DNA of 64,000 bases from assembly GCF_019469185.1 (NCBI RefSeq), contig NZ_CP048264.1, positions 248,001 to 312,000 on the forward strand, given 5' to 3'. This DNA comes from Gilliamella sp. ESL0441 (lineage in GTDB: Bacteria > Pseudomonadota > Gammaproteobacteria > Enterobacterales > Orbaceae). The notes below the pieces were generated by a model. The model did not search any database, was not told where the DNA came from, and worked only from the letters and a program-made list of their open reading frames with translations. Numbering within the stretch: the stretch's first letter is position 1; each line of letters starts with the position of its first letter. The translations under genes and the position numbers were made by a program. Shown one piece after another: positions 44,490 to 56,966 of this stretch.

Positions 44490-47400
44490 ATGAAAATTTT
44501 AGCTGGTTCTTCTGCTGTATCTGCATTTCGTATTCATAAACTTCTCTCCGCTTGTTCTGAACAATCTATCCCTATTATGAGTGTTGAAGCACAATATTTG
44601 CATTTTATTGATTTGAAAGGTGAATTATCTTCTGCTCAGCAGCTAACACTCGAGAAATTATTACAATACGGCCCTAAATCGGCTCAAATCACTGTTTCGA
44701 ACAAATCAAACAAAACGCTTTTTTTAGTTATACCAAGAATAGGGACAATTTCACCATGGTCATCAAAAGCCACCGATATAGCGCATAATTGTGGTTTACG
44801 ACAAATTCAACGCATTGAGCGTGGCATTGCTTATTATATTCAAACGAGTTCACCGTTGACTGATATACAAAAAAACGATTTTTTGGCATTCATTCATGAT
44901 CGAATGATGGAAACAGTTTTGACTTGTCTGGAACAAGCAGAACAGTTATTCAAAGTCGATCAACCTGTTCCTGTGACTACTATTGATTTGTTAGGTCAGG
45001 GGCGTAAGGCATTAGAAGCGGCAAATATTAAATTAGGCTTAGCGTTAGCATCAGATGAGATGGATTATTTAGTTGAAAACTTCCAAAAACTCAATCGTAA
45101 TCCAACGGATGTCGAGCTTTATATGTTTGCCCAAGCAAATTCAGAACATTGTCGACACAAAATTTTTAATGCCGATTGGGTTATAGATGGTGAAAAACAG
45201 CCTAAATCGCTGTTTAAAATGATTAAAAATACTTATGAAAAGACACCCGATTATGTTTCTTCTGCATATAAAGATAATGCGGCGGTAATGGATGGCTCTC
45301 AAGTTGGACGTTTTTTTGCTGATAGTAGTAATCAAACCTACAGTTATCATCAGGAATATGCCGATATTTTGATGAAGGTTGAAACACATAATCATCCCAC
45401 AGCAATATCACCTTGGCCAGGCGCAGCAACGGGTAGTGGGGGGGAAATTCGTGATGAAGGCGCAACCGGACGAGGCGCAAAACCGAAAGCGGGTTTAGTC
45501 GGATTTTCGGTTTCCAATTTGCGTATCCCCCATTTTGAGCAACCGTGGGAACACGATTTTGGTAAACCTGACCGAATTGTCAGTGCGTTAGATATTATGC
45601 TCGATGGCCCATTAGGTGGTGCTGCATTTAATAATGAATTTGGTCGCCCTGCGCTATTGGGGTATTTTCGTACCTATGAAGAATACGTTAATAGCCACAA
45701 TGGTTATGAGCTTCGTGGTTATCATAAACCAATAATGCTTGCTGGAGGCATGGGCAATATTCGTCGAGAACATATTCAAAAAGGTGAGTTTCCTGCTGGT
45801 TCTAAGTTAATTGTGTTAGGTGGGCCGGCAATGAATATTGGTTTAGGAGGAGGTGCGGCATCATCAATGACATCGGGACAATCTGATGCTGATTTAGATT
45901 TTGCGTCAGTGCAGCGTGATAATCCCGAAATGGAACGTCGTTGTCAGGAAGTCATCGATCGGTGTTGGCAACTTGGCAAAAATAATCCTATTTTATTTAT
46001 TCACGATGTAGGGGCTGGTGGTCTCTCAAATGCAATGCCAGAGCTGGTCAGTGATGGTGGCTGTGGTGGTCAATTTGAATTACGGAAAATTTTAAGTGAT
46101 GAACCTGGAATGTCACCGCTAGAGATTTGGTGTAATGAATCACAAGAACGTTATGTTCTCGCCATTCACCCAGATAGTCTTGATGTATTTGATGAACTTT
46201 GTCAACGTGAACGCGCACCGTATGCGGTAATTGGTGAAGCTACGTTTAATAAAACGGTGACACTACATGATGAGTATTTTAATAATAATCCGATCGATTT
46301 ACCTTTAGATGTTTTATTGGGTAAAACACCTAAAATGTTAAGAGAAGTCAAAACACAACAAGCACATGGCGATAATTTTTCAACGGCTGATATCAATTTA
46401 TATGATGCGGTTAAACGGGTTTTACATTTACCGACCGTTGCTGAAAAAACGTTTTTAATTACTATTGGTGATCGCACTGTTACCGGTATGGTTGCACGAG
46501 ACCAAATGATTGGGCCATGGCAAGTACCGGTCGCTGATTGTGCTGTGACAACGGCGAGTTTAGATAGTTATTATGGTGAAGCCATGTCAATGGGGGAACG
46601 GGCACCGGTTGCTTTACTTAACTTTGCTGCCTCGGCAAGACTTGCCGTGGGTGAAGCAATTACCAATATAGCGGCAACCAACATTGGCGATATCAAGCGA
46701 ATTAAGCTTTCAGCTAACTGGATGGCTGCAGCGGGCCACCCAGGTGAAGATGCTGGACTTTATCATGCCGTAAAAGCGATAGGTGAAGAATTATGCCCAA
46801 TATTAGGGTTGGCCATTCCAGTTGGTAAAGACTCCATGTCGATGAAAACCACATGGCAACAAAATGGTGAACAACAATCGGTAACCTCACCATTATCGTT
46901 AGTCATTTCGGCTTTTGCTCGTGTTGAAGATGTCCGTAAAACAGTGACTCCCCAATTACGGGTTGATGTTGATAATACCTTATTACTTATTGATCTTTCC
47001 AAAGGTCATCAAGCACTGGGTGCGACAGCATTGGCACAGGTTTATCGTCACTTAGGACAAAAAACAGCTGATGTACATGATGCTAAAGAGCTTTTAGCTT
47101 TTTATCAGGCTATCCAAACGCTTATCAATCAAGATGCGTTACTTGCTTACCATGATCGCTCAGATGGCGGATTAATTATCACATTAGCTGAAATGGCTTT
47201 TGCCGGTCATTGTGGGATTGATGTTGATATTGCAGCATTAGGTCACGATATGATTGCCACCCTGTTTAATGAAGAACTGGGTGCTGTCATTCAGGTGGCA
47301 AACGAGCATCTGGAAAGTGTCATGGCATGTTTTAATCAATATGGATTGTCACATACCGTTCATGTGCTTGGTGAAGCAAAGACGGGGCAACAATTTATTA

Positions 47401-48392
47401 TTCGCAACAACTCAGCTGTAGTCTACAGTGAATCACGTACCACGTTACGGACATGGTGGGCTGAAACCACCTGGCAAATGCAACGTCTACGTGATAATCC
47501 ACAATGTGCAGATCAAGAACATCAAGCGAAACAAAACGAAAGTGATCCTGGTTTAAATGTAAAACTTACCTTTGATCCTCAGAATGATATTGCTGCTCCT
47601 TATATAGTTAAAGGCGTTAAACCAAAAGTCGCCATTTTACGTGAACAGGGTGTTAATTCCCATGTTGAGATGGCTGCTGCATTTGACAGAGCGGGGTTTG
47701 ATGCCATTGATGTACATATGACGGATTTATTAAAAGGTCGTGTATCATTGAGTCAATTTAGTACATTGGTTGCTTGTGGTGGCTTCTCTTATGGTGATGT
47801 TTTAGGTGCAGGTGAAGGTTGGGCGAAATCAATATTGTTTAACGAAAAAGTTCGACAAGAGTTTGAAACATTCTTTCAACGTGATAACACTTTATCATTA
47901 GGCGTCTGTAATGGTTGTCAAATGATGTCAAATTTGAAGGATTTGATTCCTGGTGCAGAATTATGGCCTCGTTTTGTTCGTAATGTATCGGAACGTTTTG
48001 AAGCTCGCTTTAGCTTGGTACAAATTCAACAAAGCCCTTCTTTACTATTAAGTGATATGGCAGGTTCGCATATGCCAATCGCAGTTTCACATGGTGAAGG
48101 ACAAGTCGAAACGCGTGATCAAGCGCATCTAAATGCGTTAGAAGCATCAGGTTTAATTGCTGTTCGTTATATCGATCATTTTGGACAAGTGACCGAGCAA
48201 TATCCAGCTAATCCTAACGGTTCACCAAATGGAATAACTGCTGTCACATCACAAGATGGTCGAGCAACGATTATGATGCCGCACCCTGAACGAGTGTTTC
48301 GAACGGTAACAAATTCATGGCATCCCGAAAATTGGGGAGAAGATAGTCCTTGGATGTGTATTTTCCGTAATGCACGTAAGCAACTAGGCTAA
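44490..48392 (+). CDS. purL: phosphoribosylformylglycinamidine synthase
   Basis: The large 1300-residue enzyme converts FGAR to FGAM using glutamine. It has the PurS-like N-terminus, two PurM-like domains ([27 protein letters not shown] and [13 protein letters not shown]), and a class I glutaminase with the Cys in GVCNGCQMM and His/Glu in MPHPERVF. I chose the ATG at 44490 because homologues start KILxGSxALSAFR and AGAG precedes it; a TTG at 44466 would add eight residues. Length matches the E. coli enzyme (1295). Monocistronic. Confidence 0.98.
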   Translation: MKILAGSSAVSAFRIHKLLSACSEQSIPIMSVEAQYLHFIDLKGELSSAQQLTLEKLLQYGPKSAQITVSNKSNKTLFLVIPRIGTISPWSSKATDIAHNCGLRQIQRIERGIAYYIQTSSPLTDIQKNDFLAFIHDRMMETVLTCLEQAEQLFKVDQPVPVTTIDLLGQGRKALEAANIKLGLALASDEMDYLVENFQKLNRNPTDVELYMFAQANSEHCRHKIFNADWVIDGEKQPKSLFKMIKNTYEKTPDYVSSAYKDNAAVMDGSQVGRFFADSSNQTYSYHQEYADILMKVETHNHPTAISPWPGAATGSGGEIRDEGATGRGAKPKAGLVGFSVSNLRIPHFEQPWEHDFGKPDRIVSALDIMLDGPLGGAAFNNEFGRPALLGYFRTYEEYVNSHNGYELRGYHKPIMLAGGMGNIRREHIQKGEFPAGSKLIVLGGPAMNIGLGGGAASSMTSGQSDADLDFASVQRDNPEMERRCQEVIDRCWQLGKNNPILFIHDVGAGGLSNAMPELVSDGGCGGQFELRKILSDEPGMSPLEIWCNESQERYVLAIHPDSLDVFDELCQRERAPYAVIGEATFNKTVTLHDEYFNNNPIDLPLDVLLGKTPKMLREVKTQQAHGDNFSTADINLYDAVKRVLHLPTVAEKTFLITIGDRTVTGMVARDQMIGPWQVPVADCAVTTASLDSYYGEAMSMGERAPVALLNFAASARLAVGEAITNIAATNIGDIKRIKLSANWMAAAGHPGEDAGLYHAVKAIGEELCPILGLAIPVGKDSMSMKTTWQQNGEQQSVTSPLSLVISAFARVEDVRKTVTPQLRVDVDNTLLLIDLSKGHQALGATALAQVYRHLGQKTADVHDAKELLAFYQAIQTLINQDALLAYHDRSDGGLIITLAEMAFAGHCGIDVDIAALGHDMIATLFNEELGAVIQVANEHLESVMACFNQYGLSHTVHVLGEAKTGQQFIIRNNSAVVYSESRTTLRTWWAETTWQMQRLRDNPQCADQEHQAKQNESDPGLNVKLTFDPQNDIAAPYIVKGVKPKVAILREQGVNSHVEMAAAFDRAGFDAIDVHMTDLLKGRVSLSQFSTLVACGGFSYGDVLGAGEGWAKSILFNEKVRQEFETFFQRDNTLSLGVCNGCQMMSNLKDLIPGAELWPRFVRNVSERFEARFSLVQIQQSPSLLLSDMAGSHMPIAVSHGEGQVETRDQAHLNALEASGLIAVRYIDHFGQVTEQYPANPNGSPNGITAVTSQDGRATIMMPHPERVFRTVTNSWHPENWGEDSPWMCIFRNARKQLG

Positions 48393-48396
48393 AAAA

Positions 48397-48428
48397 ATCG
48401 CCGGCAAATTGTCGGCGATAGCATTTTA
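48397..48428 (-). terminator. terminator between purL and aroF, strongest on the minus strand
   Basis: ATCGCCG (48397-48403) pairs with CGGCGAT (48413-48419). The minus strand has seven T residues after the hairpin, fitting the end of aroF; on the plus strand a weaker ATTTTA follows purL. Confidence 0.8.
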
Positions 48429-48443
48429 TCTAAACTAACATAT

Positions 48444-49529
48444 TTATGATTGTAGTGACTGTTTTTGTCGATTAAGTAATGGTTTTCCTAAAAGAGTATT
48501 CATTTTTCGTAACAGCTGATCGGTTGTTTCCCAATTAATACAGGCATCCGTCACCGATACACCATATTTAAAGTTTTCTTTCGGTTGTTCGGAAGATTGA
48601 TTGCCTTCGTTTAAATTACTTTCAATCATCACGCCAATAATAGCATTATTACCTTGTTCAATTTGGTCAATGATTGAGTTAGCAACAATGGGTTGATTTC
48701 GATAATCTTTATTAGAATTAGCATGGCTGCAATCAATCATAAGATTAGGTAGTAAGCCTGCTTTTTGCATTTGGATCTCACAAAGTGCAACATTTTCAGC
48801 ATCAAAATTAGGTGCTTTACCACCTCGTAAAATGACATGTCCATTTGGATTGCCCAGTGTTTGAAGTACGGTAACTTGTCCTTGCTGATTAATTCCGACA
48901 AAACGGTGTGCCATTGAAGCGGATTTCATCGCATTTATAGCGACATCTAAGCTACCATCAGTCCCATTTTTAAAACCAACAGGCATTGAAAGACCCGATG
49001 CCATTTCACGATGAGTTTGTGATTCTGTTGTTCTTGCCCCAATTGCAGCCCAACTAATTAAATCACCAATATATTGCGGTGTGTTGGGATCGAGTGCTTC
49101 AGTCGCGATTGGTAACCCAATTTTGACGATATCAAGCAATAATTTACGTGCTTTTTTTAGACCAAATTCAATATCAAACGAACTATCCATATGCGGATCA
49201 TTGATCATACCTTTCCAACCAACAGTGGTTCTTGGTTTTTCAAAATAGACACGCATGACAATAAATAGATTGTCTTTAACTTCGTCAGCTAGTTTTTTTA
49301 ACTTATGTGCATATTCAATGGCAGCATCAGTATCATGAATAGAGCAAGGGCCGCATACAATTAATAAGCGGTGATCTCGACGTTCTAAAATATCAACTAT
49401 GGTTTGACGTGATGATGCAATTTGCGTTTCTAATTCATGTGATAAAGGGTAAAGCGCTTTTATTTCTTCAGGGGTAATTAACATGTGCTCATCTCGAATT
49501 CGGACATTATTGAGTGTATCTTTTAACAT
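48444..49529 (-). CDS. aroF: DAHP synthase, AroF (tyrosine-sensitive) type
   Basis: The 361-residue enzyme makes 3-deoxy-7-phosphoheptulonate, the first step of aromatic amino acid synthesis. It has GPCSIHD, VYFEKPRTTVGWKGMINDPHMD, GARTTESQTHREMASGLSMPVGFKNGTDG and DCSHANSNKDYR. From memory the N-terminus (LKDTLNNVRIRDEHMLITPE) resembles E. coli AroF more than AroG or AroH. I chose the ATG at 49529 because AAGGA lies seven bases upstream. A TyrR-box-like site lies just upstream. The AroF-type choice is from resemblance. Confidence 0.93.
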   Translation of the reverse strand: MLKDTLNNVRIRDEHMLITPEEIKALYPLSHELETQIASSRQTIVDILERRDHRLLIVCGPCSIHDTDAAIEYAHKLKKLADEVKDNLFIVMRVYFEKPRTTVGWKGMINDPHMDSSFDIEFGLKKARKLLLDIVKIGLPIATEALDPNTPQYIGDLISWAAIGARTTESQTHREMASGLSMPVGFKNGTDGSLDVAINAMKSASMAHRFVGINQQGQVTVLQTLGNPNGHVILRGGKAPNFDAENVALCEIQMQKAGLLPNLMIDCSHANSNKDYRNQPIVANSIIDQIEQGNNAIIGVMIESNLNEGNQSSEQPKENFKYGVSVTDACINWETTDQLLRKMNTLLGKPLLNRQKQSLQS

Positions 49530-49566
49530 TTTGCATTCCTTATGAGAGTCATTTAAATATTTTATA

Positions 49567-49584
49567 TGTAAAATATTTATTACA
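49567..49584 (-). promoter_or_regulatory. TyrR-box-like site upstream of aroF
   Basis: TGTAAA-ATATTT-ATTACA fits the TyrR consensus TGTAAA-N6-TTTACA with one mismatch. It lies 38 bases upstream of the aroF start. A weaker second copy, TGTAAA-CACAAA-AATACA, is at 49598-49615. E. coli aroF is repressed through TyrR boxes. Confidence 0.6.
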
Positions 49585-49616
49585 TAAACGGACAATATGT
49601 AAACACAAAAATACAA

Positions 49617-50000
49617 CGTAGTAAACTAAATTTTTTAAATCTTAAATAATAAAGATTGTTTTATTTATTGTATCTATAAATTATGTGTTTTTTATAGATT
49701 ACAATGAATAGATCGACAATGTTATCTCAACTGTAATAAATGTTTTACAATTTATATTGATTAATTGATATGGGTATAATTGCACACGCTTTAAAACCTG
49801 TTGTTAATGGTTTGAATACTTGCAAGAGGAGAGTGATATTCCCTTAATATTAATAAATTTTAAGGAGGAAACATATTCCGCATTAAATCTTATGTTTATA
49901 AATAAACGCTAATAAAACCTGATAGTGACTTAACCACTCAATATTATCCGTGCATGGATTAATAACGATAAAAACGTTGCTATTAGTTAATTAGTTCAAT
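49617..50000. other. intergenic region between aroF and aroB with no recognised gene
   Basis: This 384-base stretch separates aroF from the 3' end of aroB (both minus strand). I see a TATAAT at 49775-49780 with no good -35, a 25-codon frame from 49770 without a ribosome site, an AAGGAGG at about 49862, and no strong terminator. A small RNA or leader is possible but not supported. Confidence 0.45.
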
Positions 50001-51080
50001 TTAAGTTCGCGCTATCGATTGTATGACTACATTTTTATCAATTCCATCAATCACTTCAGCATGACCAATCTGGGTTGGAATCACTAATCTCAGTTTGCCT
50101 GATAAGACTTTTTTGTCACGGAGCATGTGTGGTATATAAGATTCAATCGACATTTGTGTTGGTCTAACAACGGGTAGTTTGGCTTTTATGAGTAAATTTT
50201 TAATGCGATCGACTTCCGTCACTGAAAGTTTACCCAATATGGATGAAGTATGCGCAGCCATGACCATTCCCACACTGACTGCTTCACCATGTAGCCAATT
50301 GCCATAGCCAAGTTCGGCTTCGATCGCATGTCCATAAGTATGACCAAGGTTTAGTATTGCTCGCATATCTTGCTCGGTTTCATCTGCGGCGACCACTTGG
50401 GCTTTAAGCTCACAGCAGCGATAAATACAGTAACTTAGTGCATTTACATCTAAATTGAGTAAATCATTAATATGCAGCTCTAACCAATTAAAAAAATCAC
50501 TATCTAAAATAATGCCATACTTAATCACTTCTGCTAAACCTGCCGAAAGTTCACGCTGTGGTAGCGTTTTTAGACAATGAAGATCAATGACAACTGCTTG
50601 CGGCTGATAAAATGCGCCGATCATATTTTTGCCCAATGGGTGATTAATCGCGGTTTTACCGCCTACCGATGAATCAACTTGGGAAAGTAACGTCGTGGGT
50701 ACTTGGATGAATTTAATACCACGTTGATAAGCTGAAGCTGCAAATCCTGCTACATCACCAATCACGCCACCACCTAATGCAATCAGAATTGAATTACGGG
50801 TATGGTTATTGGCAAGTAACGCCGTTAACATCTTGTTCCATGTTTCCATCGTTTTGTATTGTTCACCGTCAGGAACAATAACACAATCCGTTTCAATGCC
50901 ATGCGTTTTAAGCATGTCGATTAGATTTTGCAAATAAAGTGGTGCAATGGTTTCATTTGTTGCAATCATTACCCGTTGACCTGCTTGAAGTTTAAAATGT
51001 TCAAATTCATTAAGAAGGTTTTCACCAATAGTGATGGGATAGCTACGTTTTGCTAGTGCCACATTTAGAATTTTTTGCAT
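50001..51080 (-). CDS. aroB: 3-dehydroquinate synthase
   Basis: The 359-residue NAD- and metal-dependent enzyme makes 3-dehydroquinate from DAHP, the step after aroF. It has [40 protein letters not shown] and HGEAVSVGM, the last a metal-ligand His. I chose the ATG at 51080 over an upstream TTG because GGAA precedes it. aroK, usually its partner in enterobacteria, is not beside it. Confidence 0.98.
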   Translation of the reverse strand: MQKILNVALAKRSYPITIGENLLNEFEHFKLQAGQRVMIATNETIAPLYLQNLIDMLKTHGIETDCVIVPDGEQYKTMETWNKMLTALLANNHTRNSILIALGGGVIGDVAGFAASAYQRGIKFIQVPTTLLSQVDSSVGGKTAINHPLGKNMIGAFYQPQAVVIDLHCLKTLPQRELSAGLAEVIKYGIILDSDFFNWLELHINDLLNLDVNALSYCIYRCCELKAQVVAADETEQDMRAILNLGHTYGHAIEAELGYGNWLHGEAVSVGMVMAAHTSSILGKLSVTEVDRIKNLLIKAKLPVVRPTQMSIESYIPHMLRDKKVLSGKLRLVIPTQIGHAEVIDGIDKNVVIQSIART

Positions 51081-51200
51081 AATTATTTCCAAACAAGTTC
51101 AAGTCGAGTTAATGTTGCATGTTAGCGATAAAAATGTGGCAGTGCAACATAGAATCATTTAAACTTATCGGCAATTTTGTTTTATGAAATTAAATTTTAT

Positions 51201-53164
<1,964 letters not shown>

Positions 53165-53171
53165 AAAATAT

Positions 53172-53795
53172 TTACTGAATATCTGGGCGTTCATGTTTCA
53201 ATAATTCTGAGCTCACTGCACCTTGGATAGAACACATAAGTAAAGTTAAGTTTGCATTTTTTTCAAGTAATAATAATTTTTCAGCAGTGTTAGGTGCAGG
53301 AATGGTTTTTACACCGACTACTGTTCCTCTATTATCGTGCCAAACTTGAATGTCTTCGTTAATATTACGAATTTTAGGGTTAGCAATGTAAAGTTGGTTA
53401 TCTTCCATAATTTTCCAATTTAACGTACTCAGTGTATTTTTGATTTTGTTAATATCATTATCAATAATAAATCCCCAAAAATAATATTTCCCAATTTTAC
53501 CTAAATCCATGGCACTATCATAATACCCTTTAATTGTTAAGTTTTTATAAATAATAGGTGTTGAAAAATAGATAAAGTTTTTGGTGGAGTCAAATCTACT
53601 AGAGACAGGAATGTAAGCTAATTTTTCATCGATAGTTTGAACATTAGTGAATTTTTGTATTTCATTTTTATTATTATAAACAGCGGTAAAAAAATTAGGA
53701 TCGCAAAGAATAAACGACTCAATTAAAGGTTGTTTACCTGCATGTGCCGTCAATGTAAAAAATAGAAGAAAAGGACCCAAAATTTTTTTTATCAT
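53172..53795 (-). CDS. exported protein of unknown function
   Basis: The 207-residue protein has a cleavable signal peptide (IKKILGPFLLFFTLTAHA, cut before Gly20) and no further membrane segments. The mature part has two cysteines and a VQTIDEKLAYIPVSSRF segment, and I recognise no family. It ends seven bases from the convergent glnB and its start lies 321 bases from the divergent sxy gene. Confidence 0.7.
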   Translation of the reverse strand: MIKKILGPFLLFFTLTAHAGKQPLIESFILCDPNFFTAVYNNKNEIQKFTNVQTIDEKLAYIPVSSRFDSTKNFIYFSTPIIYKNLTIKGYYDSAMDLGKIGKYYFWGFIIDNDINKIKNTLSTLNWKIMEDNQLYIANPKIRNINEDIQVWHDNRGTVVGVKTIPAPNTAEKLLLLEKNANLTLLMCSIQGAVSSELLKHERPDIQ

Positions 53796-54116
53796 GATAG
53801 TAGATCAAAGCAAAATGAATATTATTAATATGAACTAGTAAAGATTGTATAATTATTAAAACATAATAACAATCTCTAAGCTATTTTTCTTTATTTATAA
53901 CCTATCAAATAAGTGTTAACACAATATTTTAAAACGTGTTTTTTTTAATAATAAAAATATCTATTTCAATAAGTAATACGATTTATGGAAGGTAGATCGC
54001 ATAATTATGAATTGCTCGTAAAAATAGTTGGAGTATTTAAAAAAATACGATAGTTTTAATTGTAAAGTTAGTTATTTTAGTAATTTAATATAATAATTAA
54101 AACATGGAAATAAAAT
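53796..54116. other. 321-base intergenic region between exported protein and sxy
   Basis: No gene is supported. It contains a perfect 10-base palindrome GTGTTAACAC (53913-53922) and a CRP-S-like site near 53986-54001. The remainder is AT-rich and probably holds divergent promoters and the sxy 5' leader. Confidence 0.5.
53986..54001 (+). promoter_or_regulatory. possible CRP-S (competence-type) site upstream of sxy
   Basis: TGGAA-GGTAGA-TCGCA has a perfect right half (TCGCA, within AGATCGCATAA) and a 3-of-5 left half against the CRP-S core TGCGA-N6-TCGCA. It lies about 116 bases before sxy. CRP-S sites need Sxy and CRP, and E. coli sxy is autoregulated this way. Confidence 0.4.
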
Positions 54117-54743
54117 ATGAGTTCAACATTTGCAAAAAAAATATTAAATAAATTTTCTACATTAGATGATATTTCAACTAAAACTTTTTTTGGTGGATTT
54201 AGTATTAACAGTGGTACGACAATGTTTGGTTGGATCGGGCCTAACGATTTTTATTTAAGAGGGCATGCATCTTATCGTTCTTTTTTTATTAAACAGGGAA
54301 TGGAACCTTTAACTTTATCTTCAGGGATATCAACTAAATTGCTTGATTATTATAAAGTTAATGATGAATGGCTAGATGATCTCCCTAAATTACATTCGAT
54401 TGCTAACATGGTAATAGAACACGCCAAACAAGAACAATTAGAAAAAAATGAGATAAAAACGAAGCGAATCAAAGAGCTACCCAACATGACATTATCACTT
54501 GAACGATTGTTATTTAGTGTTGGAATTAAAGATGTAGATACATTTCAAAAAATAGGACATTTAGAAGCATATCATAAGATCAAAAATAAAAAAGAAGAGA
54601 TATCGATCAATATTCTCTTTATATTATATAGCTCATTGCAAAGATGCCATGTGGCTTCATTATCAAAAACAACCAAAAATGAAATTGAGCTTGCCTACAA
54701 ATATTTTTTAGAAAATATGGCTCAAACTCCATATGCTGTTTAA
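54117..54743 (+). CDS. sxy: competence regulator Sxy/TfoX
   Basis: The 208-residue protein has the TfoX N-terminal domain (about 15-110, TFFGGFSINSGTTMFGWI and FYLRGHASYRSFF) and the TfoX C-terminal helix-hairpin domain (ERLLFSVGIKDVDTFQKIGHLEAYHKIK). Length matches E. coli Sxy (209). It cooperates with CRP at CRP-S promoters to turn on DNA-uptake genes. No other competence gene is in the window. It is convergent with rhlB. Confidence 0.92.
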   Translation: MSSTFAKKILNKFSTLDDISTKTFFGGFSINSGTTMFGWIGPNDFYLRGHASYRSFFIKQGMEPLTLSSGISTKLLDYYKVNDEWLDDLPKLHSIANMVIEHAKQEQLEKNEIKTKRIKELPNMTLSLERLLFSVGIKDVDTFQKIGHLEAYHKIKNKKEEISINILFILYSSLQRCHVASLSKTTKNEIELAYKYFLENMAQTPYAV

Positions 54744-54794
54744 ATGATAGAGATTAAAGACCATTAACTCTATGAAAGAAAATAGGTTATTTGC

Positions 54795-54839
54795 TATCTA
54801 AAAATGAGTAACTTTAGTATGTAAACTCATTTTTAGATA
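54795..54839 (+). terminator. bidirectional hairpin between sxy and rhlB
   Basis: TATCTAAAAATGAGT (54795-54809) is the perfect reverse complement of ACTCATTTTTAGATA (54825-54839), a 15-base stem with a 15-base loop. It lies midway between convergent genes, as a shared terminator would, although the T tract is inside the stem. Confidence 0.65.
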
Positions 54840-54868
54840 ACAATAATATTTTAAAACTATCTATCTAT

Positions 54869-56101
54869 TTATTGAGAAGATGATCTTTTACGAGGAGGTC
54901 GTCTAAATGCTTTGGGTGTAGGTAAGTCAGTCAATAGTGCTGAAGGATCATATTGACTAACTGGAATAGCATGATCGATTGCTTTTTCAATGGCAGGTAA
55001 ATTCTGGGAATAACGCTCACATGCAAGCGAAATAGAGTTACCATCTGCTCCTGCACGCCCAGTACGACCGATTCGGTGGCGATAATCATCACAATCATCA
55101 GGAAGATCATAATTAAATACGTGTGTTACATTCGGAATATGTAATCCACGTGCTGCAACATCTGTTGCAACCAGAATATCAATATCACCTCGTGTGAATT
55201 GTTCTAAAATTGATAAACGTTTCTTCTGAGCAATATCACCCGTTAATAATCCTACTCGGTGACCATCAGCAACTAAATGACGCCAAATTTTCTCACAAGC
55301 GACTTTAGTATTTGCAAAAATGATACAACGGTCTGGCCATTCTTCTTCGATAAGTGTCTGTAATAAAGCTAATTTATCTTCATTTGATGGAAAAAATAAT
55401 TCTTCTTTAATGCGGTGACCAATTTTTTGTTCTGGTTCTACTTCAACATATTGAGGATTGTTCATATGCTCAAATGCAAGTTCGCGTACATTATGCGTTA
55501 ACGTTGCAGAAAATAACATGGTTAAGCGTTTTTCTGGCGGTGTCATGTGTTTAAATATCCAACGTACATCTCGAATAAAACCTAAATCAAACATTCGATC
55601 TGCTTCATCTAAAACTACAACTTGGATTGATTCTAAATTAATATATTTTTGTTTAGCATAATCAATCAAACGCCCTGTTGTGGCAATTAAAATATCTACA
55701 CCTGCGGATAACATCTTTAATTGTTTATCATATCCATCACCACCGTAAGCTAATCCTAATTTAAGGCCGGTTTCTTTCGCTAATAATTCTGCATCATGGT
55801 AAATTTGCACAACTAATTCACGCGTAGGAGCAATAATGATAGCTCTTGGTTGATTAACTTTATGGTCGGGTAAAGGTTGATGATTCAACAAATAATTAAA
55901 TGTTGATGCCAAAAACGCCATTGTTTTGCCAGTGCCTGTTTGTCCTTGACCAGCGATATCAATTCCTTTTGTTGTGAAAGGTAAAGCTTGTTCTTGAATT
56001 GGCGTACAATAAACAAAACCTTTTTTTTCAAGTGCTTTTATCACTAATGGATGAAGTGGAAATTGATTAAATGTTGTTTTGGTAAGATAAGATTGAATCA
56101 T
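54869..56101 (-). CDS. rhlB: ATP-dependent RNA helicase RhlB
   Basis: The 410-residue DEAD-box helicase has [14 protein letters not shown] (Walker A), [24 protein letters not shown] (DEAD), LFSATLT (SAT) and [10 protein letters not shown]. RhlB unwinds RNA for the degradosome. Identity over the E. coli protein looks high, including [23 protein letters not shown] chose the ATG at 56101, whose product begins at [17 protein letters not shown], and not an upstream start. The C-terminal tail is short and basic. It is divergent from trxA, as in E. coli. Confidence 0.97.
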   Translation of the reverse strand: MIQSYLTKTTFNQFPLHPLVIKALEKKGFVYCTPIQEQALPFTTKGIDIAGQGQTGTGKTMAFLASTFNYLLNHQPLPDHKVNQPRAIIIAPTRELVVQIYHDAELLAKETGLKLGLAYGGDGYDKQLKMLSAGVDILIATTGRLIDYAKQKYINLESIQVVVLDEADRMFDLGFIRDVRWIFKHMTPPEKRLTMLFSATLTHNVRELAFEHMNNPQYVEVEPEQKIGHRIKEELFFPSNEDKLALLQTLIEEEWPDRCIIFANTKVACEKIWRHLVADGHRVGLLTGDIAQKKRLSILEQFTRGDIDILVATDVAARGLHIPNVTHVFNYDLPDDCDDYRHRIGRTGRAGADGNSISLACERYSQNLPAIEKAIDHAIPVSQYDPSALLTDLPTPKAFRRPPRKRSSSQ

Positions 56102-56255
56102 TGTGATTTTAAAATTAATTATCGGAATAGTTAGATTATAACATACTAAACGCAATGGCATCACTAATAATTATGCTCTATTAGAATAATTACTGGCTAA
56201 GGAAATAAAAATATCCTAATATAAAACCATATAATTCTATTTGTGGAGATAATAA

Positions 56256-56582
56256 ATGAGCAATAATATTGTTTCTCTTTCTGAAACGACTTTTGATAAG
56301 ACTATCAAAGAAGCAACAAAACCCGTTTTGGTTGATTTTTGGGCTGAATGGTGTGGGCCTTGTAAAATGTTAGCCCCAATTTTAGAAGAAGTCGCCCAAG
56401 AATATAGTGATAAAATTGTGATTGCAAAATTAGATGTGCAAGAAAACCCGAATATTGCACCTAAATTTGGAATTAGAGGTATTCCAACTTTATTGATTTT
56501 TAAAAATGGGGAAGTTGTTGCAACTCAAGTGGGTGTCTTGTCTAAAGCTCAACTTAAGAGTTTTATTGATGAACAACTTTAA
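56256..56582 (+). CDS. trxA: thioredoxin 1
   Basis: The 108-residue dithiol-disulfide oxidoreductase has the redox motif WCGPC (Cys33, Cys36), the buried Asp27 and cis-Pro in GIPT. It reduces cytosolic proteins, including aerobic ribonucleotide reductase. It sits between rhlB and rho as in E. coli and ends at its own terminator. Confidence 0.99.
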   Translation: MSNNIVSLSETTFDKTIKEATKPVLVDFWAEWCGPCKMLAPILEEVAQEYSDKIVIAKLDVQENPNIAPKFGIRGIPTLLIFKNGEVVATQVGVLSKAQLKSFIDEQL

Positions 56583-56625
56583 AGTTGCTTTACTTTTTTT
56601 AAGTATCAGATTCAGTATATTAATC

Positions 56626-56660
56626 AAAAAGAGTAATTAAATTGAGTATTACTCTTTTTT
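56626..56660 (+). terminator. terminator after trxA
   Basis: AAAAAGAGTAAT (56626-56637) pairs with ATTACTCTTTTT (56648 onward) and runs into six T residues. Confidence 0.88.
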
Positions 56661-56966
56661 GATTGACTTTTTATACTAATTTTTACAAATTTATAAAAAC
56701 AAACTCAATTTATTATAGACATATTACTGTTTTTAGTGTAAATTGCTAACTTCTTACGAAGATTCCTTTCTACAATTCATTGTTTTTCTTGATAAAGTGG
56801 TGAAAATTCTGCATTCAGCAAATATTAAATTATCATTAAAAGCTTCATAACTGATTGGATTTACGTATTGTCGGAGAAGGGATTATTTATAAGTAAATGA
56901 AATGAATAAACAAAAATAACATTAATTGCAAACATATCAATTTTATCCTCAAGAATTTTTAAAATT
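56661..56966 (+). other. rho 5' leader region
   Basis: The 306 bases between the trxA terminator and rho contain no supported gene. In E. coli the rho leader mediates Rho-dependent autoregulation. Here I see only AT-rich sequence and very short frames such as one at about 56902, with no clear leader peptide. Confidence 0.4.

Noticed and set aside
49770..49850. A 25-codon plus-strand frame starting ATGGGTATAATT
   Set aside because: It has no ribosome-binding site and no recognisable sequence; a frame this short is expected by chance.
53913..53922. Perfect palindrome GTGTTAACAC as a CRP site
   Set aside because: It lacks the 6-base spacer geometry TGTGA-N6-TCACA, and ten-base palindromes occur by chance.
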